Assembly: GCA_036346205.1 (NCBI GenBank)
Contig: JARFJB010001965.1
Location: 2,578,001 to 2,642,000, forward strand
From: Vesta saturnalis
Taxonomy: Eukaryota > Arthropoda > Insecta > Coleoptera > Lampyridae
Direction of reading: 5' to 3'
DNA: 64,000 nt
Part shown: positions 11,549 through 23,168 of the stretch, piece by piece
Numbering within the stretch: position 1 is the stretch's first letter
Layout of the letters: the number at the start of each line of letters is the position of its first letter
Translations under genes and position numbers: made by a program
Notes under the pieces: generated by a model
Databases searched by the model: none
Seen by the model: only the letters and a program-made list of their open reading frames with translations
Told to the model about the DNA's origin: nothing

Positions 11549-13241
11549 CAATACATAGGTTAAACCTAATTAAAATAAACAGTTTTTTGCTTTGAATGGT
11601 AAATTATTTCAGTAAATGATACGATCTATACCAATGAAACATACTTTGTAACAACCCATTTTGAGTTGTAATAAAATATACCGTAATTTAGGTCTTTCGT
11701 TCATTCAGTTGTAAATATAAGAACAAATTTTAATTATTTTTGCATTATAGCTATGAGGTAGGCAACTTAATTTGCATTTTGGTGTAACTTAAGTGCATAT
11801 CTTCTTAAGAGTATATACTTCTTAAAGGTTTATACTCCCACTTTAAATTATTCTGCTCATATCTTTTGCGCACCGCTATATCATCATCCAATTTTAAAGC
11901 GTCCATTTTTTTTCACTTCCTGATGAATGTTGTGTTGTTAGGAAGCTTTTTTTTGGTTTCCACCTAAATTTTGTGAAAGTGCCATTGATTTAATGGTAAG
12001 AGATATTTTAACGCATTATACAAAAAATTAAAACATTTGCTCTTTGCAGGCACTTTCTTTTATTTTTACTCTGATTTACACTTTTATTACTTTTACTTTT
12101 CTACTTTAATTACATTTGATTTTACGATTGCAATTTTTGCATTCAAAAATTCAAAAAAATGCAATAAACGGATTATTCAATTTCAAGAAGATACATTTAT
12201 TAGAAGGAAAATTCCAATTTTTGGGTGTGGTTTACCACGTAAAGTGTTATTTCAAGATATTGCGCAATATTGATGCCAAGATGACATCACCTTGGTTTGC
12301 ATTTTCGCATTTATTTCTATAATACCAGGGGTTCTCAAGAAGTATTATATTTAGTGATAGGTATTTATATCAATAATTTAGTAATTTAAGGTTATTACAA
12401 TTAGTTTTTAAGATATATTTTATATAATTCTAACTTTATATATTTAATAAACATAGTTAGTATATTTTTTATTATTTTACGTTTTGATAAGATTTTTAGT
12501 GTAGACCTCGGTTTAGTTATTCCCTGCATAATTAAAAAATAACTTGGCGTCCGAGATCATTTTTATGATTGTTAAATTGCAGTTTTTTTTTCTATTCATG
12601 TTAAGTGGAAATAACAGCATAAATTGTGGTAAGTAAGCAAATCAAAAGATTGAACCACCCTACGTTATTCTACCTACTGAATCAAAGGCATTATTTTTGG
12701 GGAATGGTTTGGATCTCTAGTTAGTTTGACGATTTGTTTAGAGAACGATTTAACTCATTCATTTATACATTTTTTATTATACCTGACCTTCACCAATTTT
12801 TTTATTACAACTTGGTTTACTTTCAAAGATGAGGATGGCCACTTGTTACCTTTAATTAATGCTTAAATATTGTCGTTACTTAGGGAACGACTTTTCAGTA
12901 ATAAGGGGTGAAGTCTGCAACAGCAGTATGCTAAGGCCACGTTGCCAAGTATTTTAAACTTTAACACACAATATCGCAGGAACTAAGCTCAGGAGGAATT
13001 CATGTCATTCATAATTTTAGCCTTACATTACACTGAGGAATCACGCTACGTACTTATTATGCGTTATTAATAATACAGCCTGTATATATAGTCGTATATT
13101 TAAAAGCTAATTCTAAAGTTTTACTCTTTTCAGTTGTTTGTTAACAGTTTTCTATTTTTTCTGAAGAGGATAGCTGTAATTGATATTCAAACAATTAAAA
13201 CTTGTAAAATTTGCTTTTAAACAAGAGTACTATCCAAAATA
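11549..13241. other. AT-rich non-coding stretch
   Basis: Two overlapping ORFs near 12037-12322 are low-complexity and match nothing I recognise. CAGGGGTTCTCAAGAAG at 12327 looks like a hAT terminal repeat, but no partner end is visible. The rest is AT-rich without features. Confidence 0.4.
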
Positions 13242-13285
13242 CGAATATTTGAAGATAAGACCGTTAGTCGTAAAAATTTTTAGTT
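13242..13285. repeat. 44-bp direct repeat, left copy
   Basis: The segment containing AAGACCGTTAG and CGTAAAAA is repeated, with about five differences, at 14601-14644. The pair precisely brackets the minus-strand LINE fragment, so it behaves like an unusually long target-site duplication. Confidence 0.75.
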
Positions 13286-14600
13286 CCTGCTTTAACTCCC
13301 TGCATTCTTGCAACATGTGCTTAATTGTCTCTATCTCTTCTCCGCACAGCCTACATTTTCTCTCTTCGTCCTTTCTCCTGTATCTGTTTCCCCTCTCTTC
13401 GTTTGCACATATAAACCTCGCTATCATTTTCTTTCTTTCCCTCCTCCCTCCCCCCTTTAAATATCTCGGTATCCCTTCTCCCTTAATGTTCCTATAGTTT
13501 ACATTGCATTTTCCTTCTTTCACCTTCGACCATCTTTCCTGCTTTTGCACATCTCTATCCCTTCTAATTATGTCCTCTCTCACGTTCACTCCTTCCCTTC
13601 TTAGCCTTTCTACTTCTTCTCCATATCCATTTCATTCGTAATATTCTTTCGTGGCTTCTTGTCCATATGCTATTGTTCCTTCTCTTATTTCTTTCCAGCA
13701 TCCTTGTAGTATTTTGCACTCCGTTCTTCTACTCATTTCCTCCTCGTACTTTAGTGCTCTATTTCCCGCTTCCACCCTTATTTTCTCTACTTGCACCTCC
13801 TTTCTAATAATGTATCCTGGTGTTTCTCTTTCCACTTCCAGTATCCACCTCCAGTATTTTTCTTGCAGCCCCTCTATTTCATTGTATTCTTTCCACCCCA
13901 CACTTCCGGCCCATACAGTGCCACACAGTTTCTCAAATAATAATTTTCTTTTCCTTATGTCCATTTAAAAACTCTATCCCCTACACTCCACACTTGCCCT
14001 ATTAGCTTATTCCCTGCTCTCACTCGCTCTTTTATATGTTCCCCATCTTTATTGTCTTGTCTCATTGTGTATCCCAGGTATGTGAATTCCTTTACTTGCT
14101 GTATCTCCTCATCCCTCTATTTCCATTCCTCCTTTTTCCACCCTCTTTTCTCCATACCATTCCCTTTGTTTTACTCCCACTGACTTCCAGCGCTTTCCTT
14201 TTCAAATATCTGTCCAACGTTTTTAACATCCCCTTCATTTCTTTTTCCTCCCTTGGTATTAACACTATACCATCCGCGTATGCCAGCGTCCACACTGTCA
14301 TGTTCTCCACCACCAGGCCTCCCTTTTATTGCCCCCGTAATGTCTCCTCCAGGTCTCCAGTATATACCGCAAACAGGCTTGGGTTCAGTGGGCATCCTTG
14401 TCTCAATCCCTTCTTCGTTACAAATCCTTCACTTAGTTCCCCATTTGCTCTCACCCTGTTCGTCGTTTCTTCGTATATTTCTTCTATCCTTTCTATTAGC
14501 CTTTCGCTTATCTTTTTTTTCTCATGTACTCCCACAACTTTTGCCTGTTCATCCTACCAAATGTGGCTATTATGTTTACGAATACCGCTATCATTTTACC
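13286..14600 (-). pseudogene. Non-LTR retrotransposon (LINE) fragment, truncated at both ends
   Basis: Read on the minus strand, the order is reverse transcriptase then C-terminal domain. RT block KKGLRQGCPLNPSLF is near 14400. The catalytic box is LAYADGIVLIPREE near 14265, with YADD altered to YADG. Next come RKRKLLFEKL and a Cys/His finger CRLCGEEIETIKHMLQEC near 13330 (CX2CX7HX4C), as found C-terminally in R1/R2-like proteins. The fragment lacks the N-terminus and endonuclease, and its 3' end stops 13 codons after the finger. A more complete 3' end is seen in the copy at 19.5-21.1 kb. Long plus-strand ORFs here are antisense shadows of this purine-rich frame. Confidence 0.85.
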
Positions 14601-14644
14601 CGAATATTTTAAGTTAAGACCGTTAGACGTAAAAAAATTTAGTT
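14601..14644. repeat. 44-bp direct repeat, right copy
   Basis: This is the partner of 13242-13285 and flanks the other end of the LINE fragment. Confidence 0.75.
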
Positions 14645-16094
14645 TCATAAGAAGTAAGAAACTTTAATGTATTTAAAAGATTTGTCTTTCCTTTGTATAA
14701 CATGTATATCTGGTGCTTTATTCTAGCGACAACTCCAAACTGGCAATATTTTGAAGCTCTAGTCATGGGATTCTAAAAAAATTGCAGAACTTTGTGAAAA
14801 AGGTTATAAAATTAAATTAATTAAATTATTTAACTGACACTGCATATATTTGAATTTATCTACTTTTTTGAGAAAGTTTTCGCAAATTTAAACTTTGATA
14901 TTTTCCTAAAAGAAGTATGTATCTCATACCTGTTAGGAAGAAGGTCAATGAATTTCGCAAGATTTATAACGTAGCTGAAAGGATTTTGAAAATTAATTGT
15001 TGAGGATCGAGTATTATTCGACAAGACACAAAATGACGACGTTACCCAGTTGTGCCACTTTTGTCGCCGTCTTCATCTCTGATAAACAACCAGTAACTGT
15101 AGGATTTTTGAGAGAAAATATTTACTTTTGCCGCGGCATAAGCTACAGCGTTCACGAGTCGATTTTGATATACTTTGTAAACGTCATGAAAGAGATAATA
15201 GAAAGCGAAACTTAATGTGCGCAGTAGTTAAGGAACATAGATTTGGTAGTACGTGTACTGTTTATTTACCTTAACTCTTATAATAACGGGCAACTTTGCC
15301 TTACGAGTAAAAATTTTTCATTTGAGATACCATAGCCCAGCTGAATGTATTGAGAATAATAAAAACACGGTTAATATTATATAGTACGTTACTTCAAAAG
15401 TGCTCGAAGTAGTTCCCTCAGGCAATGGTAATTCTTTGTAAACTGTTGTCATAACTCGCTGCTTCTTAGCCATTGCTGGAGTATCTGCATTTTCGTGAAT
15501 CCATATATCACTCTCTTGGAGGATAGTTACTGCGAAAAAGGAAATTCAATTTTCGTCACCTGCAAATATTTTGGGAAAAAAATGGTGTTTACCCTTATTT
15601 AAGAAATTTAAAAATTGCATAGGAAATTGTTTACACCTGCCACAACCTTGACGCTCACTATACTTTGAAAGTATAATAATTTAAGAATATTAGCACGCTT
15701 CTTTCGGAAAAAAAAAAAAAAAAAAACAATTCTTAAAGGCACTTAAATGTCGAACCAGCACCTTCACGTGTGCTCCCCGGGCGATGCTAACGGAGGTCGC
15801 AGTTTGTGTGTCATTTATCAACTCTTTCGTCCATAATCTGTATCTGTGTCCCAGAAAAGTAAACTCCATTGTAAAATCATGTATATACGGTGTGTCTTGT
15901 CGACCCACGCGTTTGCCGTAAGAGGGAAAGGAGGATCCTGAAAGTTGAGGGTGAGAAGTGTCCATCCAACACATTGCTTTAGCCTTGGCTTCTCTGTAGA
16001 CGGGCTTGTCGGATCTTTTAGTTTTTATGCTTCCTTCGTGTTTTTCTGTTTTTCTGGTTCCACAAAATTCGGGTACAACGAAATTTTGCTCATT
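14645..16094. other. Unassigned stretch with a short unrecognised ORF
   Basis: A 72-codon plus-strand ORF at 14997-15215 (MLRIEYYSTRHKMTTLPSC...) and a 94-codon minus ORF at 15690-15974 match no family I know and have no supporting context. A poly(A) run of 18 lies near 15709-15726 and could be a decayed retroelement tail. No other feature is supported. Confidence 0.35.
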
Positions 16095-16684
16095 TGCTGT
16101 TGTTTGGAGATGAGGCTACTTTTCACCGAAACGGCAAAGTTAATAGGCATAATTTCATTATTATGCAACAGAAAATTCACATATTTGTAAATATAGTATC
16201 CAAAACTGGTGGTCCTTAAATGTTTGGGAAGGAGTTATCGTTGATAACGTAATTGGTCCATTCTTGTATGAGCAAAGAGTATCAGGAGAAGTGTATTTTC
16301 TGCCTGGCGTCTTTGCTTAAAGAGCAATCTAATTTCCACAGGAAATGTGGTTTCTTCATGATGGGGCCCCGGTCCATCATATAAGGTCGATCATCAATTT
16401 TTTAACTGCAACATACCACAACCGTTGGATTGGAAGGGGAGAACCTATCGCTTGGCCACCTACGTCGCCAGATTTGACGAAAATGGATTTTTCTATATGG
16501 GGATTTGTTAAAGAATAAGTTTACAAAATACCTCCGACTGCAAGAGAAGACATGAATATTTGAATAAGAAATAGTTTTCGAAGTACAACTGTTGAAATGT
16601 GTCGAAATTTTAGTTATGCTTTTGAGAGATGTCTTGAACTTTGTATTCAAAAAAGGCAAACACTTTGAAGATTTAATTAGGTAA
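16095..16684 (+). pseudogene. DD41D mariner-like transposase fragment
   Basis: The C-terminal two thirds of a mariner-like transposase are present across several frames. The first catalytic motif is LLFGDEATFHRNGKVNRHN, and the middle is VIVDNVIGPFLYEQ. The second motif is MWFLHDGAPVHHIRS, and the third is TSPDLTKMDFSIWGF. Counting from the Asp of HDGAP to the Asp of KMDF leaves 41 residues, which is the DD41D spacing. All three Asp codons are intact. The C-terminus reads GKHFEDLIR then TAA at 16682 after a one-base shift. Stops within the frame make it inactive. Confidence 0.85.
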
Positions 16685-17160
16685 ATGTCTGTATTACACA
16701 GTGTATTAATAAATTTAAATTAAACTATCAAATGTATTAAAGAAATTAGTATTCCGCCAAAACTAAAGGAAATGATACCTTAACAAAAGTTAAAGAGGAT
16801 TAAAATGTCAACAATATTGGATACCTAAATACAGGGTGTCCCATTTCAAAATTCCAAGAAAATTTAATTTGAATATTCCCCAGTTGCAGGGCCTGTAGGA
16901 AGCATCTTATATAAGAAACCGACTTATGCGATCAATGAGGCACTTCAGTACCTCTTTATTTTCTGTTGTGTCAGTGTTTGTTAAAATAACATTTTTCGAC
17001 TTAAACAGACAACGTCCCAATTTAATTTAAAACTAATTAGCTTTCCATGAAGAATATTTTACGAGGAATCCAAATATACAGTAATATACAGGGTGTTTCG
17101 TTAAATAAAATTAATAAATATTTTGTCCCGTATTTATGCAACGCCCTGTATGGTAAAAAA
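16685..17160. repeat. Mariner-type terminal motifs and a 60-bp MITE
   Basis: TACAGGGTGTCCCATTTC at 16830-16847 is a mariner-like terminal repeat without a visible partner. A minute element at 17089-17148 runs from CAGGGTGTT to AACGCCCTG, with TA on both sides: a 9-bp inverted repeat with one mismatch. Both are too short to encode anything. Confidence 0.5.
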
Positions 17161-19455
17161 TATGTTTAAAATGTAGATCGCATGTTCACGTATAACTTTT
17201 ATATAAACAGTTTTTTTTAGTTTTGTAAAATAAGAAAGAAAGATACATCATGCCTCCATACGAATCACCCTGTACGTTTAAAAATTAGTGGAAAAAATGC
17301 GCAAAAGTTATTCGTCACGTTTTTAACGAATCTATCACTAATTTACAAGTACTCTATAATTTTTCTAAAGTGTATACATTTCTAAAGAAATAGCAGCTAT
17401 CGCTGTAACCTACAAATATGTCAATAATGTGTATAGTTTATTATAACAGTTTTAGTTTAATATATTTGAAAACCGCTGCAAATTGTATGAATACTTCCAC
17501 ATCAAAAAATCGATATTTTGTAAATAACTCGAAAACGATTAAATTTACAAAAAAATTACAAGAACGCTTTTCGATCAGAAATTTGATCTATCTATATCTA
17601 ATGCCAAAATATCAGAAAAAACGTGTGGACAGGTTCCAAAATCGAGTTTTTTGGAAATATGACAAAATTTCCGAAAAAATTGCAAAAACGCTTTTTTGTG
17701 TGAAATCTTATTTCCTATCTGATGTTGTTTTCACTTTTTGAATATGTCAAGTAGTTCCGGAGATATATTTGAAAGTGACGGGTTCTTGCTAATATCTTGT
17801 AAACCGTTTGTTGTACAGAAAAATTATAGGGACAAAATTACTTACAACTATATTACTAATCACGTATTAAAAGGAAAAAATCTAAAAAAATAAAAATTTG
17901 CAATTGTAAAATTGGGGGGTAAGTACCCCACCCCCCAATTTTACACCTTTCTACTGACCCCAAAACCAATCAGTCGCTTTTGGTAGTTGACATCTATATG
18001 TGTGCCAAATTTCAAGTTGATATGTTAAGTACTCCAAAAGTTATGGAGTGCACACGCACGCACGCACACACACACTCACGCACACGCACATGCACACGCA
18101 CGAGCACGCGCACGCACAAGATTTTTTGCTCAAATTTTGTTTTAGGACGTTTTCGAACATTTTGAAGCGATTGAGCAAATAAAAGTTTTGAAATTTTTTT
18201 TAGCCATACAGTACTTCCCATCCGTTGGATGTGGAAGTAAAATTAAACCAAGGGCAAATTCCGTACATAAATACAAATAAGAATTTAGTCTCGATACACA
18301 AAATGATTTTTAATTTTTTACTAAAGTACAAAGCATTTGAACAATTTACAATACCGCACGTTTTTTTCATGAATGTTTTTAAACGATTATGTAGGCATAT
18401 TTATGTGAAAAACTAGATATTTATCTCAGCGTAAAATTATATAATGCCCATAAAATAATTACGACCTCCTCATCTTTGTACCACAAACCGCTACTATTTT
18501 GTAGTTTTATAGTTTAAAAAATAAACTTCTTATTACTAAAATGGAATGTTCTTAATAATTAAAAACAGCTTCTATGTTTTTTATAGAATGTCCCCATAAT
18601 TCAAAATCAAGATAATTATTTATACTTCTGTTTGCATCTCTATGTGGGTATAATAAAAATGTCTCAAGTTGGACTTAAAATGAGTACGTAAAACAGACAA
18701 CAGTGTAATAAAGAAATTCTTATGGTTGATTTAAACGTTATTTTGAGGGAATTGCCTATGAATAACGAACCTTTCATCATAAATTATCAAAGTTTGTTCA
18801 AACGCGTGAAATCTGAAACCTACAATATGCTAGTAATATATTAGAGACTTAGTACACTCAAGTTAAAAATTTTGTTTCGATCAATTTACTTTAAATTATA
18901 AAAGGATTAATCGCATACCTATTAGTTGCTAGAAATGTCATAATTCTAAAAGTAATTGAAATATGGTTGTTTAATTAAGTCAAGGCAAATAAAGAAAATT
19001 TATCCATATAGATTTGCTATTTGAGTTCAACCTTTTGATTCTGTACCTACTGAATGTTTAATTCTTTTGCTAAAAATATTGTGGCTTTCACTTTTATTGC
19101 GATAGGCAGAATACCTCCAGTTCGCCCTTTATATTTTTGCTTTCGGTTTGCAACTTTCGTTGCAAATTAATTAATTTTTTTTTCTGGCTATTTAAATTTA
19201 ACCTCAAGCAGGGCTGTACAAATTATTATGTTGGTATATCAAGCTACTTTGTTCATGTTTTTTGTATTTTTGATGTTACTATGTATCGGTTTATTTATTT
19301 ATCGTTCATTGAAATGTTAAACAGTATTTAAGATGATCACATCCTCGAATGTTAAAATACCTTTAACATGCATCCACTCATTTAACATGCATGCACACTT
19401 ATATCAAATAAAAAAACATTCAATGAAATTTGTTTAATTCTAATTACTATTATTA
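17161..19455. other. Non-coding stretch with a G/C hairpin and a CA microsatellite
   Basis: The ORFs here (for example 17418-17741) are lysine-rich and low-complexity. A 14-bp perfect hairpin with a 9-base loop, TAAAATTGGGGGGT paired with its complement, lies at 17907-17943. An imperfect CA/CG dinucleotide repeat occupies 18048-18118. The remainder is AT-rich with nothing recognised. Confidence 0.45.
18048..18118. repeat. (CA)n-type microsatellite
   Basis: Alternating CA and CG dinucleotides, interrupted. ORFs translating through it are artefacts. Confidence 0.9.
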
Positions 19456-21112
19456 TAGGTAATGGAGTGTGGAAGAAATGACAGAGAGAATGGAGGAAGC
19501 AACGGAAAAGTCAAGTTTAGAAAATGGAAGGGGGAGAAAATGGGGTAGAAAATATGGTGGGATAGAGAATCTAAAGACGCCAAGAGGAAGGCAAAAACAA
19601 CACTAAGACGGTGGAGAACGGGGAAAGCGAAAAAGAAGAATATAAAGAAGCAGTAAAGATATACAGGAAAACATGCGAAAGTAAAAAGGAAGAAAGCAAA
19701 AACAAACAGGAAGAGCAGATTAAGGAGAGAAAAACAGAAGAAGACGTATGGAAATTTTTAAAGAAATAAAAGCGGAGAAGAAGGACACAAACGGGAATAC
19801 AAATAAAAGAATGGGAGAGGTATTTCAGAGACGCGCTGGAGTGAGAGCAAATACAGGACGGAGAAGGAAAACAAAGTAACAAAAGACACGAGAGAGTGGA
19901 AAAGAAGAAGGAATAAAAGAAGAGGAAGTAAGAGAGGCAATAAAGAGGGTAAGAAAGGGAAAGCGGCAGGAAAAGATGAGATATAAGGTGAGGAGTGGAT
20001 ATTCGGACGAGAAAAGGTGACAAAAAGGATAAAATGGTAGCGGTATTCGTAGACATAACAGCGGCATTTGATAGGGTGAATAGGCAAAAGTTGTGGGAGT
20101 TCGTGAGAAAAAAAAAGATGGAGAAAAGGGGGCGGAAAAAGGAAAAAGGGAGAATGGAAATGGAAGGATGAGGAGATACAGCAAGTAAATGAATTCACTT
20201 ACCTGGGATACACAATGAGACAAGACAGTAAAGATGGGGAACATCTAAAAGAGCGACTGAGAAAAGGAAATAAGCTAATAGGGCAAGTGTGGAGTGTAGG
20301 GGAAAGACTGTTTGGAATGGACATAAAGAAAAGAAAATTATTGTTTGAAAAACTGATAAAAAGTGTGGTGGTGGGGTGGAAAAAAGTACAAAGAGATAGG
20401 GGGGCTGCAAGAAAAATACTGGAGGTGGATACTGGTAGCGGAAAGAGAAACACCAGGATACATCATTAGAGAGGAGGTGCAAGTAGAGAGAATAAGGGTG
20501 GAGGCGGGAAATAGAGTTGTAAAGTACGAGGGGGAAATGAGTACAAAAACGGAGTGTAAAATTCTACAAGAATGCTGGAAAGAAATAAGAGAAGGAAGAA
20601 TAGAATATGGACAAGAAGTCAGGAAATAATATTACGAAAGAAAGGGATATACAAAAGAAGAAGTAGAAAGACTAAGAAGGGAAGGAGTGAACGTGAGAGA
20701 GGACATAATTAGAAGAGATAGAGATGTGCAAAAGCAGGAAAGATGGTCGAAGGTAAAAGAAGGAAAATACAATGTAAACTATAGGAACATTAAGGGAGAA
20801 GGGATACCGAGATATTTGATTGGGGAAGGGAGGAGGGAAAGAAAGAAAATGATAGCGAAATTTAGATGTGCAAACGAAGAGAGGGGAAACGGGTACTGGA
20901 GAAGGGACGAAGAGAGAAAATATAGGATGTGCGGAGAAGAGATAGAGTCGATTAAGCACATGTTGCAAGAATGCAGGGAATTAAAGGTGGAGGAGAGGAC
21001 GGTGGAAGAGATGCTAGAAGAAGGAGGAAGGGGAGCGGAGTGGATGCAAGAAACATGGAACAGAAGAAGACAGTTAATGGGAGAAGAGAAAAGAGAGAAG
21101 AAGTTAGTGTAA
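19456..21112 (+). pseudogene. Non-LTR retrotransposon (same LINE family), internally deleted
   Basis: This plus-strand copy of the LINE at 13.3-14.6 kb has its true C-terminus. The 5' part (19456-20000) is a purine-rich, Lys/Glu/Arg-rich linker full of frameshifts. Reverse-transcriptase block VFVDITAAFDRVNRQKLWEF lies at about 20043-20102. Soon after it, near 20112, the frame jumps to EFTYLGYTMRQDSKDGEHL near 20192. The YADD catalytic block is missing, which indicates an internal deletion. The conserved tail follows: MDIKKRKLLFEKL, RETPGYIIREEVQ, then MNVREDIIRRDRDVQKQERW (20687). The finger reads YRMCGEEIESIKHMLQEC, with its first Cys changed to Tyr. The stop is at 21110-21112. Minus-strand ORFs here are shadows. 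Confidence 0.85.
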
Positions 21113-21291
21113 GTGAACTAAAGAAAGGAGAGACTGTAAGGAGCGTAAATAGGGAAGGCAAATGTAAATAGTAGAACGCAAACACTTTGCAAAATTTCTG
21201 TAAATTAAGCAAATACTGAAAGAGGTGATTTAAGTCGTTGGTTATGAATTTTTTAGTGCTATTTTTCTTACGATAAATATCTATATCCAGT

Positions 21292-21597
21292 TTACCACCT
21301 TTTCCTGTCACCAGATTCAAGGGTAACTTTGATTGTCGGAAATTTAGAATTTAAAATTTCTATAAAGTCCTGAACACTACAAATTTTTGTATTAAGGATG
21401 GTAAACACATCATCCACGTATCTAATCCAAACTCTAGGAAAATAAGGCAAATCGCGTTTTAAGTCTGTCTCAAATTTACCCATGAATAGATTGGCCATAA
21501 ACAGAAATAAGCTATACCTCATTTTCCTACCATGTTCTTTCTGGAAAAATTGAAGGTTAATGAATATTTCAAAGAAAAATGTATGAGTTTGTATCAT
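21292..21597 (-). pseudogene. Penelope-like element reverse transcriptase fragment
   Basis: The frame reads FMANLFMGKFETDLKRDLPY, then FPRVWIRYVDDVFTILNTK, then DFIEILNSKFPTIKVTLESG. The box RYVDD with a preceding FPRVW and a following LNS-x-FPTIKVTLE matches Penelope-like reverse transcriptases rather than LINE or LTR enzymes. In those the YVDD aspartates bind the catalytic metals. The upstream block that should read GLPMGNPLSP is decayed (GRKMRYSLFL). No GIY-YIG endonuclease is visible, and only about 100 codons remain. Confidence 0.8.
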
Positions 21598-21876
21598 TAG
21601 TACAATTTAATCATTAGTACAAAATACAATATGTATATGTGTGTAAGTTGCTCGAAACAGTAACCCTCAATTTGCGTAGAAGGTAGATGCCAATCCGAAT
21701 AAATAAAGAACAATGAAAACTAATTTATTTCGCGCGTACCGCATTGATTAATTTCCCCTTCAATTGATTGATACAGCCCTCTATCAGTCATTAGCGAAAC
21801 TACTAGTTGTAGCAAAGAGGTTTTCCGCTAGAGTGGAGTACTTAATTGCACATGCTGTTACCTTCCAACCTACATA
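21598..21876. other. Non-coding spacer
   Basis: No gene is visible. CCTTCCAACCTAC at 21861-21873 is the reverse complement of the end motif of the dispersed repeat found at 26.2, 35.2, 37.3 and 45.7 kb. Confidence 0.4.
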
Positions 21877-21955
21877 CAGGGTGTCTCTAAAGGGTCCGTA
21901 AAATACCACGACAACTTCCTGAGACCAAAACATGAGGATCTATCCCAATTTACCT
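21877..21955 (+). repeat. Mariner-like terminal repeat (left end)
   Basis: CAGGGTGTCTCTAAAGGGTC begins after TA. About 75 bp of this end recurs in reverse complement at 25476-25552, including CCCAATTTACCTT, so the two could be ends of one element or of sibling elements. Confidence 0.6.
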
Positions 21956-22010
21956 TCTTCGAGCAGTTCTAAGCCTAGATAAAGTCCAGGCTTAGAACTG
22001 TTCGAAGAAG
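21954..22010. other. Near-perfect 23-bp hairpin
   Basis: The arm CTTCTTCGAGCAGTTCTAAG-CCT (21954-21976) pairs with 21988-22010 with a single G:T-type mismatch across an 11-base loop. The size and pairing resemble a small-RNA precursor or a subterminal transposase-binding palindrome. It lies just inside the mariner-like end. Confidence 0.7.
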
Positions 22011-22170
22011 TTTGGAGTGTGTTTAGGGACCAACCGGCCAACAACAACAGAACTGTACACAACAACATAAAAATGTAAGAATGAACTGGTAAAGAACAAA
22101 AGGAATAGCACACAAGGTCAATAACAAACGACCAAAACAGCAAACTTTTATTAAATTATAATTTGTTCAA

Positions 22171-22560
22171 TTAAACTCTAAGTAAATGTTGAAAGTGACC
22201 CCCGTTTTTATGTACACAAAGATTATTTCTACGGAGAAAATTGAACTGTACGCTATCCATCATCTCTGCATCTAACCGTAAAATGTTTTCGTAAAGTTCT
22301 GTTAACCGTATTCTTAGAAACGCCAAGTTCCAAACCAACGGTCTCGTGCTCTACTAGTTCTAAATTTTTCCTCAACCTCTGCTGTTCTAATAATACGATT
22401 CCATCCATAATCAACCGTAGCAGGAGCAAAACTACCGATTGCTCGAAGATGGCTTTCAACAGTGGCAAATGTTTGATGGTTTGAAACGCGTCTGTTTGAA
22501 AATCTTTCTTGGTATATTCTGACCGATTCCCGAGCATTTTCTTGGCAATAACCATGTAAT
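22171..22560 (-). pseudogene. Mariner-like transposase with collapsed middle
   Basis: On the minus strand an N-terminal helix-turn-helix segment reads TVGLELGVSKNTVNRTLRKH. It is followed almost at once, in another frame, by a mariner C-terminus, RRNNLCVHKNGGHFQHLLRV, then TAA at 22171-22173. The GGHFQHLL tail is shared with the mariner at 53.2 kb. The whole catalytic core is missing, so this is an internal deletion derivative. Confidence 0.75.
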
Positions 22561-22775
22561 AAGCCAGAAAAATCAGTAAGATGAATAAATTTTTATTAAT
22601 TTAAAATTATGCTGATAATAATTTACATAACAATTTATTCAATTCCAGAATCCAGATGTGTTAACAAACATTACGTTTGCGTACGCACCAGCCCCTTCTC
22701 TATATGTGCAAAAGACATCGCGTCTAATTTGCCAAAACCCCACTTCTATACGAAGTATATAAGCGAAAATTTTAT
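22561..22775. other. AT-rich spacer before the SINE
   Basis: No recognised gene. It ends in the sequence duplicated by the SINE insertion. Confidence 0.4.
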
Positions 22776-22788
22776 TATAATTCAACAC

Positions 22789-23168
22789 CGAGCTGGTAGC
22801 GTAGTGGTGACACGACCTGCTTAGCATTCGGAAGGTAATGGGTTCGATTCCCGTTACCGTCTACCTTGTATGAGATTTTTTCGGGGGGTTTTCCTCATAC
22901 ACATGTAGCGGCATGGTCACTGCGTATATGCACACCATGTGCGGCTACTTAGGCGAATGCTGGGGTAGTATTTTCCCCCACAGAACCCTAACTCGGTTCC
23001 TTCCGATCCTATCCTGACCACGGCCATCCTTAATCCCACCATGCATATATACGTAATGTATGTATGTATGCTGGGAATCCTTGATTGTGGCTGAAGGAGC
23101 TTGGAAAGCTCGAGCAGCCCGCCCTCCCCCTTGGGGAGGGAATGAAATACGTGGCCTTTTCCTTTTCC
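22789..23168 (+). mobile_element. tRNA-Ala-derived SINE, full-length copy
   Basis: A perfect 13-bp target-site duplication, tataattcaacac, flanks the element at 22776-22788 and 23169-23181. The head folds from tRNA-Ala(AGC): A box TAGCGTAGTGG (22797-22807), anticodon loop CTTAGCA, B box GGTTCGATTCC (22841-22851). These are the internal RNA polymerase III promoter. A unique body of about 300 bp follows, with CATGTAGCGGCATGGTCAC and CCTTCCGATCCTATCCTGAC. It ends in the pyrimidine tail CCTTTTCCTTTTCC. This is the reference copy for the truncated ones at 3133 and 5809. The exact duplication suggests fairly recent mobility. Confidence 0.95.

Noticed and set aside
12037..12322. Overlapping ORFs of 78 and 68 codons
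   Set aside because: Low-complexity Phe/Tyr-rich sequence in AT-rich DNA, with no motif or context.
12327..12343. CAGGGGTTCTCAAGAAG as a hAT terminal repeat
   Set aside because: No matching opposite end and no 8-bp duplication were found.
13651..14617. Long plus-strand ORFs, one of 193 codons, rich in Phe/Ser/Pro/Leu
   Set aside because: They are antisense to the purine-rich LINE coding frame on the minus strand, which has real reverse-transcriptase motifs.
14997..15215. 72-codon ORF beginning MLRIEYYSTRHK
   Set aside because: Balanced composition made it worth a look, but no family, splice partner or flanking element supports it.
15690..15974. 94-codon minus ORF with some Trp and Cys
   Set aside because: No recognised motif, and its end runs through a poly(A)/poly(T) tract.
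19571..20961. Minus-strand ORFs of 95-161 codons, hydrophobic
   Set aside because: They mirror the plus-strand LINE frame and have the same antisense Ser/Leu/Phe bias. They are not membrane proteins.
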